Below are positions 7,838 to 13,217 of a stretch of DNA of 19,275 nt, in pieces; within the stretch, counting starts at the first letter, position 1; each line of letters begins with the position of its first letter. The DNA is taken from the NCBI GenBank assembly GCA_001783355.1, contig MFMA01000013.1:1-19275 (forward strand). Direction: 5' to 3'. A model generated the notes under the pieces. The model did not search any database and was not told the DNA's origin. It worked only from the letters and a program-made list of their open reading frames with translations. A program made the position numbers and the translations under genes. Source of the DNA: Candidatus Kaiserbacteria bacterium RIFCSPLOWO2_01_FULL_54_20. GTDB lineage: Bacteria > Patescibacteriota > Minisyncoccia > Phycocordibacterales > UBA2100.

Positions 7838-8521
7838 ATGACCAAGGCTCCAGCGTTGAGCCCATTGAACTACAATACTTTCTTGGGCTTTCGTGATGAC
7901 GTGATGTTTGTTTTGAAGCAACTGTCTCTTGGGCATGATATACCCAAAATAGAGACTCTGTTTCTAGTCAAAACGTTTCGTGATGAGCCGAAAAAGAGCG
8001 CACGCGAGATCTTCGCAGACATCTGCGTCAAGCTCGACCTCTCTCACCTCAGTAGCGAAAAGAAAATGAGGAGCACTGCAGCGAAGTGGTACGGCGAGTT
8101 CGCCGTCATCCGAAGCCAAAATGTCCAACAAGTTCAAGGGCTTACTCGCGAAAAACCGAGGGGCAAGCCGGCGCGGTCGGGGAATAACCAGCCCGCAATA
8201 CCGGAAGATATCATCGGTTACTACCGGCTCGATCTTGATGTGCTGGCCGAGTGTGTCGATGCGCTACCGCCTGGCTTGCAGGCTACCTTAAGGTGCCTGC
8301 GTACAGGGAGTGAGACGGGCGCGCAAATCGGCGCAAAAATGGACATCAATCTGACATCGGTAAGTAATAACTTCAGCGATATCTACAGAAGGATGCGCAT
8401 CCAGCACATAAAGGCGCGAAAACACAAACGTATCATTGCGCGCCTGGCATACCTGCGCTCGGCCGAAAAGAAAAAAATGGTCGGGAAACCGGGCGCCCCA
8501 ACATCTCCCGATAGCACGTGA
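7838..8521 (+). CDS. Hypothetical protein with C-terminal helix-turn-helix
   Basis: A 227-aa protein I cannot name. The C-terminal region (about 155-200) reads LPPGLQATLRCLRTGSETGA followed by QIGAKMDINLTSVSNNFSDI, which resembles the sigma-70 region 4 / LuxR type of helix-turn-helix: a helix, a G-x-x-x-x-x-I-G-x turn and a recognition helix. A very basic tail follows (HIKARKHKRIIAR). The N-terminal 100 residues are helical without a recognisable domain, and a Lys/Arg/Gly linker lies near 105-120. It is probably a DNA-binding regulator; its targets are unknown. Unlike most genes here it has a plausible Shine-Dalgarno, GAGGGG about 9 bp before the ATG. It is followed directly by a strong terminator, so it is a transcription unit of its own. 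Confidence 0.75.
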   Translation: MTKAPALSPLNYNTFLGFRDDVMFVLKQLSLGHDIPKIETLFLVKTFRDEPKKSAREIFADICVKLDLSHLSSEKKMRSTAAKWYGEFAVIRSQNVQQVQGLTREKPRGKPARSGNNQPAIPEDIIGYYRLDLDVLAECVDALPPGLQATLRCLRTGSETGAQIGAKMDINLTSVSNNFSDIYRRMRIQHIKARKHKRIIARLAYLRSAEKKKMVGKPGAPTSPDST

Positions 8522-8522
8522 G

Positions 8523-8576
8523 GACCATTCGGCCGGCGGAACGCAACTACATGCGTACCGCCGGCCGGTCTTTTTC
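8523..8576 (+). terminator. Strong intrinsic terminator
   Basis: GGCCGGCGG (8531-8539) pairs with CCGCCGGCC (8558-8566). An inner ACGCA/TGCGT stem (8541-8545 with 8552-8556) closes a 6-nt loop, and GACC (8523-8526) pairs with GGTC (8567-8570) at the base. A TTTTTC run follows. It begins one base after the HTH-protein stop codon and insulates it from dnaX. Confidence 0.9.
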
Positions 8577-8580
8577 TATG

Positions 8581-8586
8581 TATACT
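8581..8586 (+). promoter_or_regulatory. -10-like box of dnaX
   Basis: TATACT matches the consensus in 5 of 6 positions and ends exactly 6 bp before the dnaX ATG, directly after the upstream terminator. There is no room for a usual 5' leader, so the message is probably leaderless. Confidence 0.6.
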
Positions 8587-8592
8587 GTCTGA

Positions 8593-9654
8593 ATGAAAAA
8601 GGAGGCAGGGCAGGGGGTTTTGTATCGCACGTATCGGCCCGCCAGCTTTGCCGAGGTCAGGGGGCAGCAGCACGTGACGGGAGTATTGGAAAAATCGATA
8701 AAGAACAAGAAGATATCTCACGCCTATCTATTCGCTGGGAGCCGGGGAACAGGGAAGACATCGGTAGCGCGCATTCTCGCGAAGGAGCTCGGTGTTTCTG
8801 CGAAAGACCTCTACGAAATAGACGCCGCTTCGAACAGAGGAATCGACGACATTCGCGAGCTCCGTGAAGGTGTGTATGCGATGCCCTTCGAATCTCCGTA
8901 CCGGTTTTACATTATCGACGAGGCGCACATGCTCACGAAAGATGCATGGAACGCTTTCCTGAAGACGCTTGAGGAGCCGCCATCCCACGCCATTTTCGTC
9001 CTCGCGACGACGGAGCGCGACAAGGTGCCGGAGACGATACAGTCGCGTTGCGAGATATATACATTCAAACAGCCGACGCGGGAGATGCTCGCGGAAAACG
9101 TTGCCGACATTGCGAAACGCGAAGGGTTTTCCCTTGAGCGCTCGGCGGCCGAGCTCGTCGCGCTTCTCGCCGAAGGTTCGTTCCGCGATTCACTCTCCAT
9201 CCTGCAGAAAGTACTGGCCATATCAGATAATAAAAAAATCGAGGTGGGCGAAGTGGAAGCGGTGACGGGCGCGCCGCGCGGAGAGTTGGTGCGGAAACTG
9301 CTTGAGGCACTGGGAAAGAAAGACGCCGACAGCGCGCTCAAGGCAATACGCACGGCCGTTGCCGAGAACATGGACGCGCGCACACTGGCAAAACTTCTAA
9401 TACATCGCATGCGCGTTGTCCTCCTTATGCGCTATGCGCCGGATCTTGCAGAGACACTCTCGCGGGAGATGACTGCAGACGACCTCACTCTCGCGAAGTC
9501 GCTTTCTAAAGAGCCGGGCGTGAATTCCGAAACGCTTCGCTTGCTTCTCGGGGCGTACTCGCAAATGGCCTACGCCGCCGTGCCGCACTTGCCGCTTGAG
9601 CTGGCGGTGATAGATATTTGTTCGACCGAGGGTTTGAAGTCGGAAGGGAAGTAA
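8593..9654 (+). CDS. dnaX: DNA polymerase III clamp-loader subunit DnaX (short, gamma-like)
   Basis: AAA+ ATPase of the clamp loader that places the beta clamp on primed DNA. It opens with the DnaX signature VLYRTYRPASFAEVRGQQHV (9-28). Walker A is GSRGTGKTS (49-57), Walker B is YIIDEAHML (106-114), the sensor 1 region is FVLATTERDKVPETI (135-149), and the arginine-finger motif is QSRCE (150-154). At 353 aa only domains I-III are present; the tau-specific C-terminal domains that bind helicase and polymerase are missing. The four-cysteine zinc module that normally lies between Walker A and EIDAASN is also missing: KELGVSAKDLYEIDAASNRG joins directly. The ATG at 8593 fits the family N-terminus. 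No Shine-Dalgarno is seen. Confidence 0.95.
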   Translation: MKKEAGQGVLYRTYRPASFAEVRGQQHVTGVLEKSIKNKKISHAYLFAGSRGTGKTSVARILAKELGVSAKDLYEIDAASNRGIDDIRELREGVYAMPFESPYRFYIIDEAHMLTKDAWNAFLKTLEEPPSHAIFVLATTERDKVPETIQSRCEIYTFKQPTREMLAENVADIAKREGFSLERSAAELVALLAEGSFRDSLSILQKVLAISDNKKIEVGEVEAVTGAPRGELVRKLLEALGKKDADSALKAIRTAVAENMDARTLAKLLIHRMRVVLLMRYAPDLAETLSREMTADDLTLAKSLSKEPGVNSETLRLLLGAYSQMAYAAVPHLPLELAVIDICSTEGLKSEGK

Positions 9655-9673
9655 GGCAAGATACGTAGGCACT

Positions 9674-9744
9674 TGGGGGATCGTCTAATGGTAGGACAGC
9701 GCCCTTTGGAGGCGTGAATCTTGGTTCGAGTCCAAGTCCCCCAG
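9674..9744 (+). tRNA. tRNA-Gln (anticodon UUG)
   Basis: Full cloverleaf. The acceptor stem TGGGGGA (9674-9680) pairs with TCCCCCA (9737-9743) over 7 bp. The D-arm carries TAATGGTAGGA. The anticodon stem GCGCC/GGCGT holds the loop CTTTGGA, giving anticodon TTG and reading Gln codon CAA. The variable loop is GAAT, and the T-arm is CTTGG-TTCGAGT-CCAAG. The discriminator is G. The following bases are CAA, so CCA is not encoded and must be added by the tRNA nucleotidyltransferase. It lies 19 bp after dnaX. Confidence 0.97.
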
Positions 9745-9769
9745 CAACCGAGCGTCGAGCGAGGGCGTA

Positions 9770-9788
9770 CTGAGGCCAGCAGGCCGAA
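9770..9788. repeat. CTGAG...CGAA short repeat, second member
   Basis: CTGAG (9770-9774), a palindromic core GCCAGCAGGC, then CGAA (9785-9788). It has the same borders as the elements at 967-980 and 9840-9859 with a different core. It lies between tRNA-Gln and the second GIY-YIG gene. Confidence 0.5.
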
Positions 9789-9793
9789 TGTGC

Positions 9794-9836
9794 CACTATA
9801 AAATCTTCACGCCAGAGGCGTGTTAGATTTTCAGTG
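9794..9836. terminator. Hairpin after tRNA-Gln, possible bidirectional terminator
   Basis: AAAATCT (9800-9806) pairs with AGATTTT (9825-9831) and CACGCC (9808-9813) with GGCGTG (9817-9822), around an AGA loop. CACT (9794-9797) and AGTG (9833-9836) add a base. The A-tract on one arm and T-tract on the other resemble a bidirectional terminator built into the stem. It probably ends the dnaX/tRNA transcript. Confidence 0.6.
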
Positions 9837-9839
9837 ATC

Positions 9840-9859
9840 CTGAGAGGCGAAGCCTCGAA
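9840..9859. repeat. CTGAG...CGAA short repeat, third member
   Basis: CTGAG (9840-9844), the palindrome AGGC-GAA-GCCT (9845-9855), then CGAA (9856-9859), flanked by GATC and GGACC. It resembles the common dispersed repeat type TCCTTCGAGGC...CTCAGGA known from many bacteria. Its right end provides GAAGGA 10 bp before the start of the next gene and may serve as that gene's ribosome-binding site. Confidence 0.55.
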
Positions 9860-9872
9860 GGACCACCGAAAT

Positions 9873-10109
9873 ATGTATTTTGTATATCTCCTGCAATGCA
9901 AAGACGGGTCTATCTATACAGGCATTACCAATGATTTGAAACAACGACTAGAACGACATAAGGCCGGCGTGGGAGGAAATTACACCCGGGCCAAAGGGGC
10001 AGAGAAAATCCTCTACACGGAGGGGCATGCTGACAGAGGTTCTGCGCTCAAGCGCGAAGCCGAGATAAAACGCTGGACGCGACAAAAGAAACTGGACTTG
10101 ATACGATGA
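9873..10109 (+). CDS. Small GIY-YIG endonuclease-family protein, second copy
   Basis: A 78-aa GIY-YIG protein of the UPF0213/YhbQ type: MYFVYLLQCKDGSIYTGITN (1-20) carries both halves of the motif, followed by DLKQRLERHKAG with the conserved Arg and His. A Glu in ALKREAEIKRW is the likely metal ligand. The protein ends in the usual RQKKLDLIR. I chose the ATG at 9873 because the domain starts there; the longer open frame from 9834 would translate the upstream repeat. It is clearly diverged from the GIY-YIG protein at 1966-2256 (different loop between halves and different tail), so the two are not recent duplicates. A GAAGGA 10 bp upstream is a possible ribosome-binding site. The biological role of these small proteins is not established. 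Confidence 0.92.
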   Translation: MYFVYLLQCKDGSIYTGITNDLKQRLERHKAGVGGNYTRAKGAEKILYTEGHADRGSALKREAEIKRWTRQKKLDLIR

Positions 10110-10147
10110 TTTCCACAATACAATGATGTGTGGGATGATGTGTGTAT

Positions 10148-10411
10148 ATGGATATAAACAAAGTGCCCAAGCAATTCTGTGAGAACATTTCCGTCGCTTA
10201 TTCGCAGGAGTTTTTCATAATGGCGATGATGACTGGCGAGGCCGGCATCGCCTATGCACTCTCGCCGCAGCACATGAAGCGCCTTTCCCAATATCTCACG
10301 CACCAGATAGCGGAGTACGAGAAGAATTTCAGTGAAATAAAGGCGGAGTGGAAGCCCGGGATGATGAGTCCTATACAGACGAAAGACGTAATGGGAGGAG
10401 AACAAAAATAG
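10148..10411 (+). CDS. DUF3467-like protein
   Basis: An 87-aa protein whose second half, ALSPQHMKRLSQYLTHQIAE followed by YEKNFSEI, matches the pattern 'r..mSPqhaKrl...L...i..YE..fG.I' that I associate with DUF3467 proteins. The first half (FCENISVAYSQEFFIMAMMT) fits the family's 'n...v..s..dF.l.F' beta strands. The function of the family is unknown. The start is the ATG at 10148; an in-frame GTG lies two codons upstream. TACAAT (10119-10124) could be its -10, which would leave a 15-20 nt leader with a weak GGGAT. It is followed 43 bp later by the exported MliC-domain protein, which has its own promoter. Confidence 0.75.
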   Translation: MDINKVPKQFCENISVAYSQEFFIMAMMTGEAGIAYALSPQHMKRLSQYLTHQIAEYEKNFSEIKAEWKPGMMSPIQTKDVMGGEQK

Positions 10412-10417
10412 GAAATT

Positions 10418-10445
10418 TTGACAAGCAAGCAGGATAGTTCATACT
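10418..10445 (+). promoter_or_regulatory. Sigma-70-type promoter for the MliC-domain gene
   Basis: A perfect TTGACA (10418-10423), a 16-bp spacer, and CATACT (10440-10445) as -10. The ATG is 9 bp further on, so the 5' leader would be only about 2-3 nt. Confidence 0.6.
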
Positions 10446-10454
10446 GTCGCGCAT

Positions 10455-11189
10455 ATGAAGAACCTAACATGGGTTTTAGTATTAATTCTTATTGGCGGAT
10501 ATTGGCTGATGCAAGGGGCAGGAAGCGCCCCTGCTGCTGAAGACCTTGGCGCATATCCTTACGCATGTGAGAACGGCGCGGAATTTACGATGTCGCCATC
10601 ATCCGACATGCGTTCTATCACGCTGACTGCCGGGTCGCAGGGAATGTTCACCGGCAGTGTCACTCTAAACCAAGCGACCTCGACGGCGGGCGCACGCTAC
10701 GAAGGCAGTACAGCGGGTAACACGGTTGTCTTTATCGGCGCAGGCGAAGGGGTGCAGTTGACTGTGGGTAGTGAGACGACGACCTGCAATCCAAAACCGA
10801 ATCCCGACTCGCCGCCCTGGAACTGGGGCGACGCGGGCGAGGGCGGCGGTGTGAAGCAAGACGTCGGTCTTATCGTGAGCGAGAGCATCGTCGGGAAATG
10901 GCAGAGCGTAGACGATGCAAAGTTCGCACGCGAATTCAAAGATGGCGGTGTAGCGGTAGACACATACGAGGGCAAGAATGTCACGAACGGAACGTGGAGG
11001 GTCTTTACGAAAGAAAACCCGATAACAGTCGCGTTCCCGCTTGAAGCAAACGCCGTCTACATCCAAATGACCATGCAGGGCACGCAGGCCGACGCGCTAA
11101 ATTTCAAGCTCGGCAAGCTCACGCCCGAAGAGCTTGAACTCGTCTACATGGACCGCGGCGGTGTTCTTAGATTCAAGAGCGTTCAATAA
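10455..11189 (+). CDS. Exported protein with MliC-like (lysozyme inhibitor) domain
   Basis: A 244-aa protein with an N-terminal hydrophobic helix (about 5-21) preceded by a Lys, i.e. a signal peptide or membrane anchor. No lipobox Cys is present. Residues 34-111 follow the MliC pattern: YPYACENGAEFTM (34-46), a strand pair, then STAGARYEGS (76-85), a Gly-rich turn and GVQLTVG...TTC, with Cys38 and Cys111 placed for the family disulfide. MliC proteins inhibit C-type lysozymes. A Pro/Gly-rich linker (112-135) joins a second region (140-244, SIVGKWQSVDD..., GTWRVFT...) that looks like a small beta-barrel 'stability/lipocalin-like' domain. The protein probably acts outside the cytoplasmic membrane. 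For a host-attached bacterium, protection from host wall-degrading enzymes is an attractive but unproven role. Confidence 0.72.
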   Translation: MKNLTWVLVLILIGGYWLMQGAGSAPAAEDLGAYPYACENGAEFTMSPSSDMRSITLTAGSQGMFTGSVTLNQATSTAGARYEGSTAGNTVVFIGAGEGVQLTVGSETTTCNPKPNPDSPPWNWGDAGEGGGVKQDVGLIVSESIVGKWQSVDDAKFAREFKDGGVAVDTYEGKNVTNGTWRVFTKENPITVAFPLEANAVYIQMTMQGTQADALNFKLGKLTPEELELVYMDRGGVLRFKSVQ

Positions 11190-11196
11190 TCACCTT

Positions 11197-11310
11197 ATGG
11201 CAAAACGACCGAGTCAGGATATCAGGAGGAAGAAGTCGCGCTCCAAAAAGACGAAGAAGCGTCTCGAAGCGAAACGCGTCATGCTCGAGAAGACGGGCTA
11301 CAAATGGTGA
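11197..11310 (+). CDS. Small basic protein, 37 aa
   Basis: MAKRPSQDIRRKKSRSKKTK is followed by KRLEAKRVMLEKTGYKW and a stop. It is extremely Lys/Arg-rich, as ribosome-associated or nucleic-acid-binding microproteins are. I recognise no family. The last 7 nt overlap the start of the cyclophilin gene, implying coupling. AATAAT (11185-11190), overlapping the previous gene's stop codon, ends 6 bp before the ATG. Translation is supported by the overlap and promoter position, not by homology. Confidence 0.6.
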   Translation: MAKRPSQDIRRKKSRSKKTKKRLEAKRVMLEKTGYKW

Positions 11311-11783
11311 TAGCTACATTGCATACCAGCAAGGGAGACATAGCGCTGGAGATGATGGAGAGGGACGCGCCGAAGACGGTCGCGAATTTCGTGAAGCTCG
11401 CGAAATCGGGCTTTTACGACGGCACCAAATTTCACCGCGTCATCAAGGATTTCATGATACAAGGCGGCGACCCGCAGACGAAAGACGACGCACTGATGGC
11501 GCGCTGGGGGACGGGCGGTCCGGGATACAAGTTTGAAGACGAGATACATGCCAACAATAGGAACCAGACTGGGACGATTGCGATGGCGAATGCCGGACCC
11601 AACACCAACGGCTCGCAATTCTTCATCAACACCGCGAACAACAACTTTCTCGATGGAAAGCATACGGTTTTCGGTCGCGTGACCGCCGGGATGGACGTGG
11701 TAAAGGCGATAGGAGGATGCAAGACCGGCGAGGGCGACAGGCCTGTGGAGCCGATGATCATCACGAGTGTGAGCGTGACATAA
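11304..11783 (+). CDS. Cyclophilin-type peptidyl-prolyl cis-trans isomerase
   Basis: Catalyses cis-trans isomerisation of X-Pro bonds. The 159-aa protein is a single cyclophilin domain. KFHRVIKDFMIQGGDP (42-57) contains the active-site Arg45, Phe50, Met51 and Gln53. GTIAMANAGPNTNGSQFFIN (90-109) and FLDGKHTVFGRVTAGMDVV (115-133) are the other hallmark segments. There is no signal peptide, so it is cytoplasmic. The start MVIATLHTSKGDI is the normal beginning of the fold, and it overlaps the 37-aa basic ORF by 7 nt. No ribosome-binding site of its own is seen, which fits translational coupling. Confidence 0.96.
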   Translation: MVIATLHTSKGDIALEMMERDAPKTVANFVKLAKSGFYDGTKFHRVIKDFMIQGGDPQTKDDALMARWGTGGPGYKFEDEIHANNRNQTGTIAMANAGPNTNGSQFFINTANNNFLDGKHTVFGRVTAGMDVVKAIGGCKTGEGDRPVEPMIITSVSVT

Positions 11784-11815
11784 CAAGGATAATTCTGTGC
11801 AGTAAGGTCAAAACT

Positions 11816-11844
11816 TTGACGAACAGTCGAAAATAGGTTACATT
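11816..11844 (+). promoter_or_regulatory. Sigma-70-type promoter of a small transcription unit
   Basis: TTGACG (11816-11821), a 17-bp spacer and TACATT (11839-11844), predicting a start near 11851. A GTCAAA-AC-TTTGAC palindrome (11807-11820) overlaps the -35 and could be an operator. Unlike most promoters in the window this one would give a leader of 70 nt or more, containing a CACCcCAAA/TTTGaGGTG hairpin at 11881-11903. Confidence 0.55.
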
Positions 11845-11923
11845 GCAGGCACATCCTCGCTCCTGCCTCTGTTCGAGCGACACCCCAAATCGACTTTGAG
11901 GTGTTTCTCGGCGTGTGCTGGAG

Positions 11924-12094
11924 ATGAGAGGATGCGTACGCAACTATGGGAAGCAACTGAAAATGCAATTCGACACTATCGGTGAGATGCTCGAGTTCGT
12001 GAAGCACCTGCATGCGTCTCGCCAAAAAATGTCCGAAAAGGACGGCGAAAAGCAGAAGAAACCCAGGGTCGTCAAAGAAGCGGCCCGGGTCTAG
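11924..12094 (+). CDS. Possible microprotein (56 aa, or 43 aa from the internal ATG)
   Basis: The frame from ATG 11924 gives MRGCVRNYGKQLK followed by MQFDTIGEMLEFVKHLHASR and a Lys/Glu-rich tail ending KEAARV. The ATG at 11963 would give the last 43 residues, which form a plausible amphipathic helix plus charged tail and look the more protein-like part. Neither start has a good ribosome-binding site. The ORF lies between a well-formed promoter (11816-11844) and a terminator (12116-12151), so the unit is transcribed; whether it acts as protein or as RNA is open. I recognise no family and found no match to tmRNA, RNase P or SRP RNA core motifs. The rest of 11784-12209 holds only these signals and the obgE promoter. 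Confidence 0.45.
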   Translation: MRGCVRNYGKQLKMQFDTIGEMLEFVKHLHASRQKMSEKDGEKQKKPRVVKEAARV

Positions 12095-12115
12095 GGCAGG
12101 ATCCCAAGCAACAAA

Positions 12116-12151
12116 GCCATGGCACGCTCAGCGCGCCATGGCAGCTTTTTT
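12116..12151 (+). terminator. Intrinsic terminator before obgE
   Basis: GCCATGGC (12116-12123) pairs with GCCATGGC (12135-12142), followed by AGC and TTTTTT (12146-12151). It ends the small transcription unit upstream of obgE. Confidence 0.85.
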
Positions 12152-12196
12152 ATGTGGTGATGTAATGTCGCTGCAAAGTTTGGCACTCAATCGTGG

Positions 12197-12202
12197 TAGC
12201 AT
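12197..12202 (+). promoter_or_regulatory. Extended -10 of obgE
   Basis: TGG-TAGCAT fits the TGN extended -10 pattern and ends 7 bp before the ATG at 12210. It supports that ATG, rather than the in-frame ATG at 12201 which lies inside the box. Confidence 0.5.
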
Positions 12203-12209
12203 GCATTCG

Positions 12210-13178
12210 ATGTTGATAGACGAAGTCACGATGAAGCTTCACGCAGGGAATGGCGGGCGCGGTGCCGTTGCGTTCAACAAAGTGAAGTTGATGCTGGGCC
12301 CCACGGGCGGCGACGGCGGCAGAGGTGCTTCTATTTACCTGGAGGGTGTCGCAGATATAAATGCGCTGAAGCCATTCGCGAGCCGCAAGGAAATACAGGC
12401 AAAGAACGGCGGCAACGGCCGAGGACAGTTTATCGACGGCCCGGACGGAGCCGATCTGATACTCAAAGTGCCGGCGGGCACGCGCATCGTCAACGTGGAG
12501 ACCGGATATGTGCAGGAAATCACCCGCACAGGGGAGCGCGTCTTGGTTGCTGGCGGTGGCAAGGGCGGGCGCGGCAATTTCAAATTCCGCTCGAGCACCA
12601 ACACGTCACCGAAAGAGTTCGAAGAAGGCACGGAGGGCGACACGATGACGTATCGGCTCGAATTGCGGCTGATAGCCGACGTCGGGCTTGTGGGACTGCC
12701 AAACGCTGGCAAGTCGAGTCTCCTCAACGAGCTCACCGCCGCAGGAGCCAAGGTGGGGAGTTATGCGTTCACAACCCTCGAGCCGAACCTCGGCGCATAT
12801 TACGGACTCATTATCGCCGATATTCCCGGCCTCATAGAAGGAGCCTCGGAGGGCAAGGGGCTCGGCGTAAAATTTCTCAAACACATCGAGCGCACGAAAA
12901 CACTTTTTCATCTCGTCTCGGTCGAATCTGACGATGTCGTACATGATTACGAAACGGTTCGCAGCGAGCTCAAGAAATACAATCCCGCACTTTGCGAAAA
13001 AGAGGAGCACGTGTTTCTCACCAAAAGCGATTCTGTGCCACAGACGGAACTCACGGAAAAACTCGCGGCGTTCAAGAAAAAGAAAATAGTCGCCACGCCG
13101 ATATCAATCCTCGACGAGAACACGCTCGACGAGGTCAAAAAGATACTCAACAGCATCAAGGACGAAAAAGGTCTCTAA
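12210..13178 (+). CDS. obgE: GTPase Obg (short form)
   Basis: Essential GTPase involved in 50S ribosome maturation. The 322-aa protein begins with the Gly-rich Obg fold (LHAGNGGRGAVAFNKVK at 10-26, PTGGDGGRGASIYLE at 31-45, GGGKGGRGNFKF at 115-126). The G domain has G1 GLPNAGKSS (162-170), the switch TTLEPN (188-193), G3 DIPG (204-207) and G4 TKSD (271-274) in place of the usual NKxD. It stops soon after the G domain, without the C-terminal extension found in many Obg proteins. The open frame extends upstream to 12012, but that part crosses the terminator and has no Obg sequence. I use ATG 12210, 7 bp after an extended -10. The last 17 codons overlap a 36-bp segment repeated at 14580-14615. 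Confidence 0.96.
   Translation: MLIDEVTMKLHAGNGGRGAVAFNKVKLMLGPTGGDGGRGASIYLEGVADINALKPFASRKEIQAKNGGNGRGQFIDGPDGADLILKVPAGTRIVNVETGYVQEITRTGERVLVAGGGKGGRGNFKFRSSTNTSPKEFEEGTEGDTMTYRLELRLIADVGLVGLPNAGKSSLLNELTAAGAKVGSYAFTTLEPNLGAYYGLIIADIPGLIEGASEGKGLGVKFLKHIERTKTLFHLVSVESDDVVHDYETVRSELKKYNPALCEKEEHVFLTKSDSVPQTELTEKLAAFKKKKIVATPISILDENTLDEVKKILNSIKDEKGL
13126..13161 (+). repeat. Direct repeat copy 1: 3' end of obgE
   Basis: Thirty-six bases inside the obgE 3' end, encoding the stretch DEVKKILNSIK, are identical to 14580-14615. The two copies lie on either side of the LRR-kinase gene. Identity stops abruptly downstream, where copy 1 continues DEKGL-stop. Confidence 0.95.
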
Positions 13179-13203
13179 CAAAAAGCATCTGAGATATCCG
13201 TAT

Positions 13204-13209
13204 GATAAT
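13204..13209 (+). promoter_or_regulatory. -10-like box of the LRR-kinase gene
   Basis: GATAAT within TATGATAAT ends 8 bp before the ATG at 13218. TAATCT, overlapping it, would end exactly 6 bp before. Either predicts a leaderless or near-leaderless message. Confidence 0.45.
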
Positions 13210-13217
13210 CTCTTAGT

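Noticed and set aside
9834..9872. N-terminal extension of the second GIY-YIG protein.
   Set aside because: It would translate the palindromic repeat at 9840-9859, and the domain begins exactly at ATG 9873.
11845..12110. Possible tmRNA, RNase P or SRP RNA gene in the gap before obgE.
   Set aside because: None of the conserved core motifs of these RNAs is present; a short ORF with promoter and terminator explains the region equally well.
12012..12209. N-terminal extension of obgE of 66 codons in the same frame.
   Set aside because: It crosses the intrinsic terminator at 12116-12151, has no Obg-like sequence, and the extended -10 lies just before ATG 12210.
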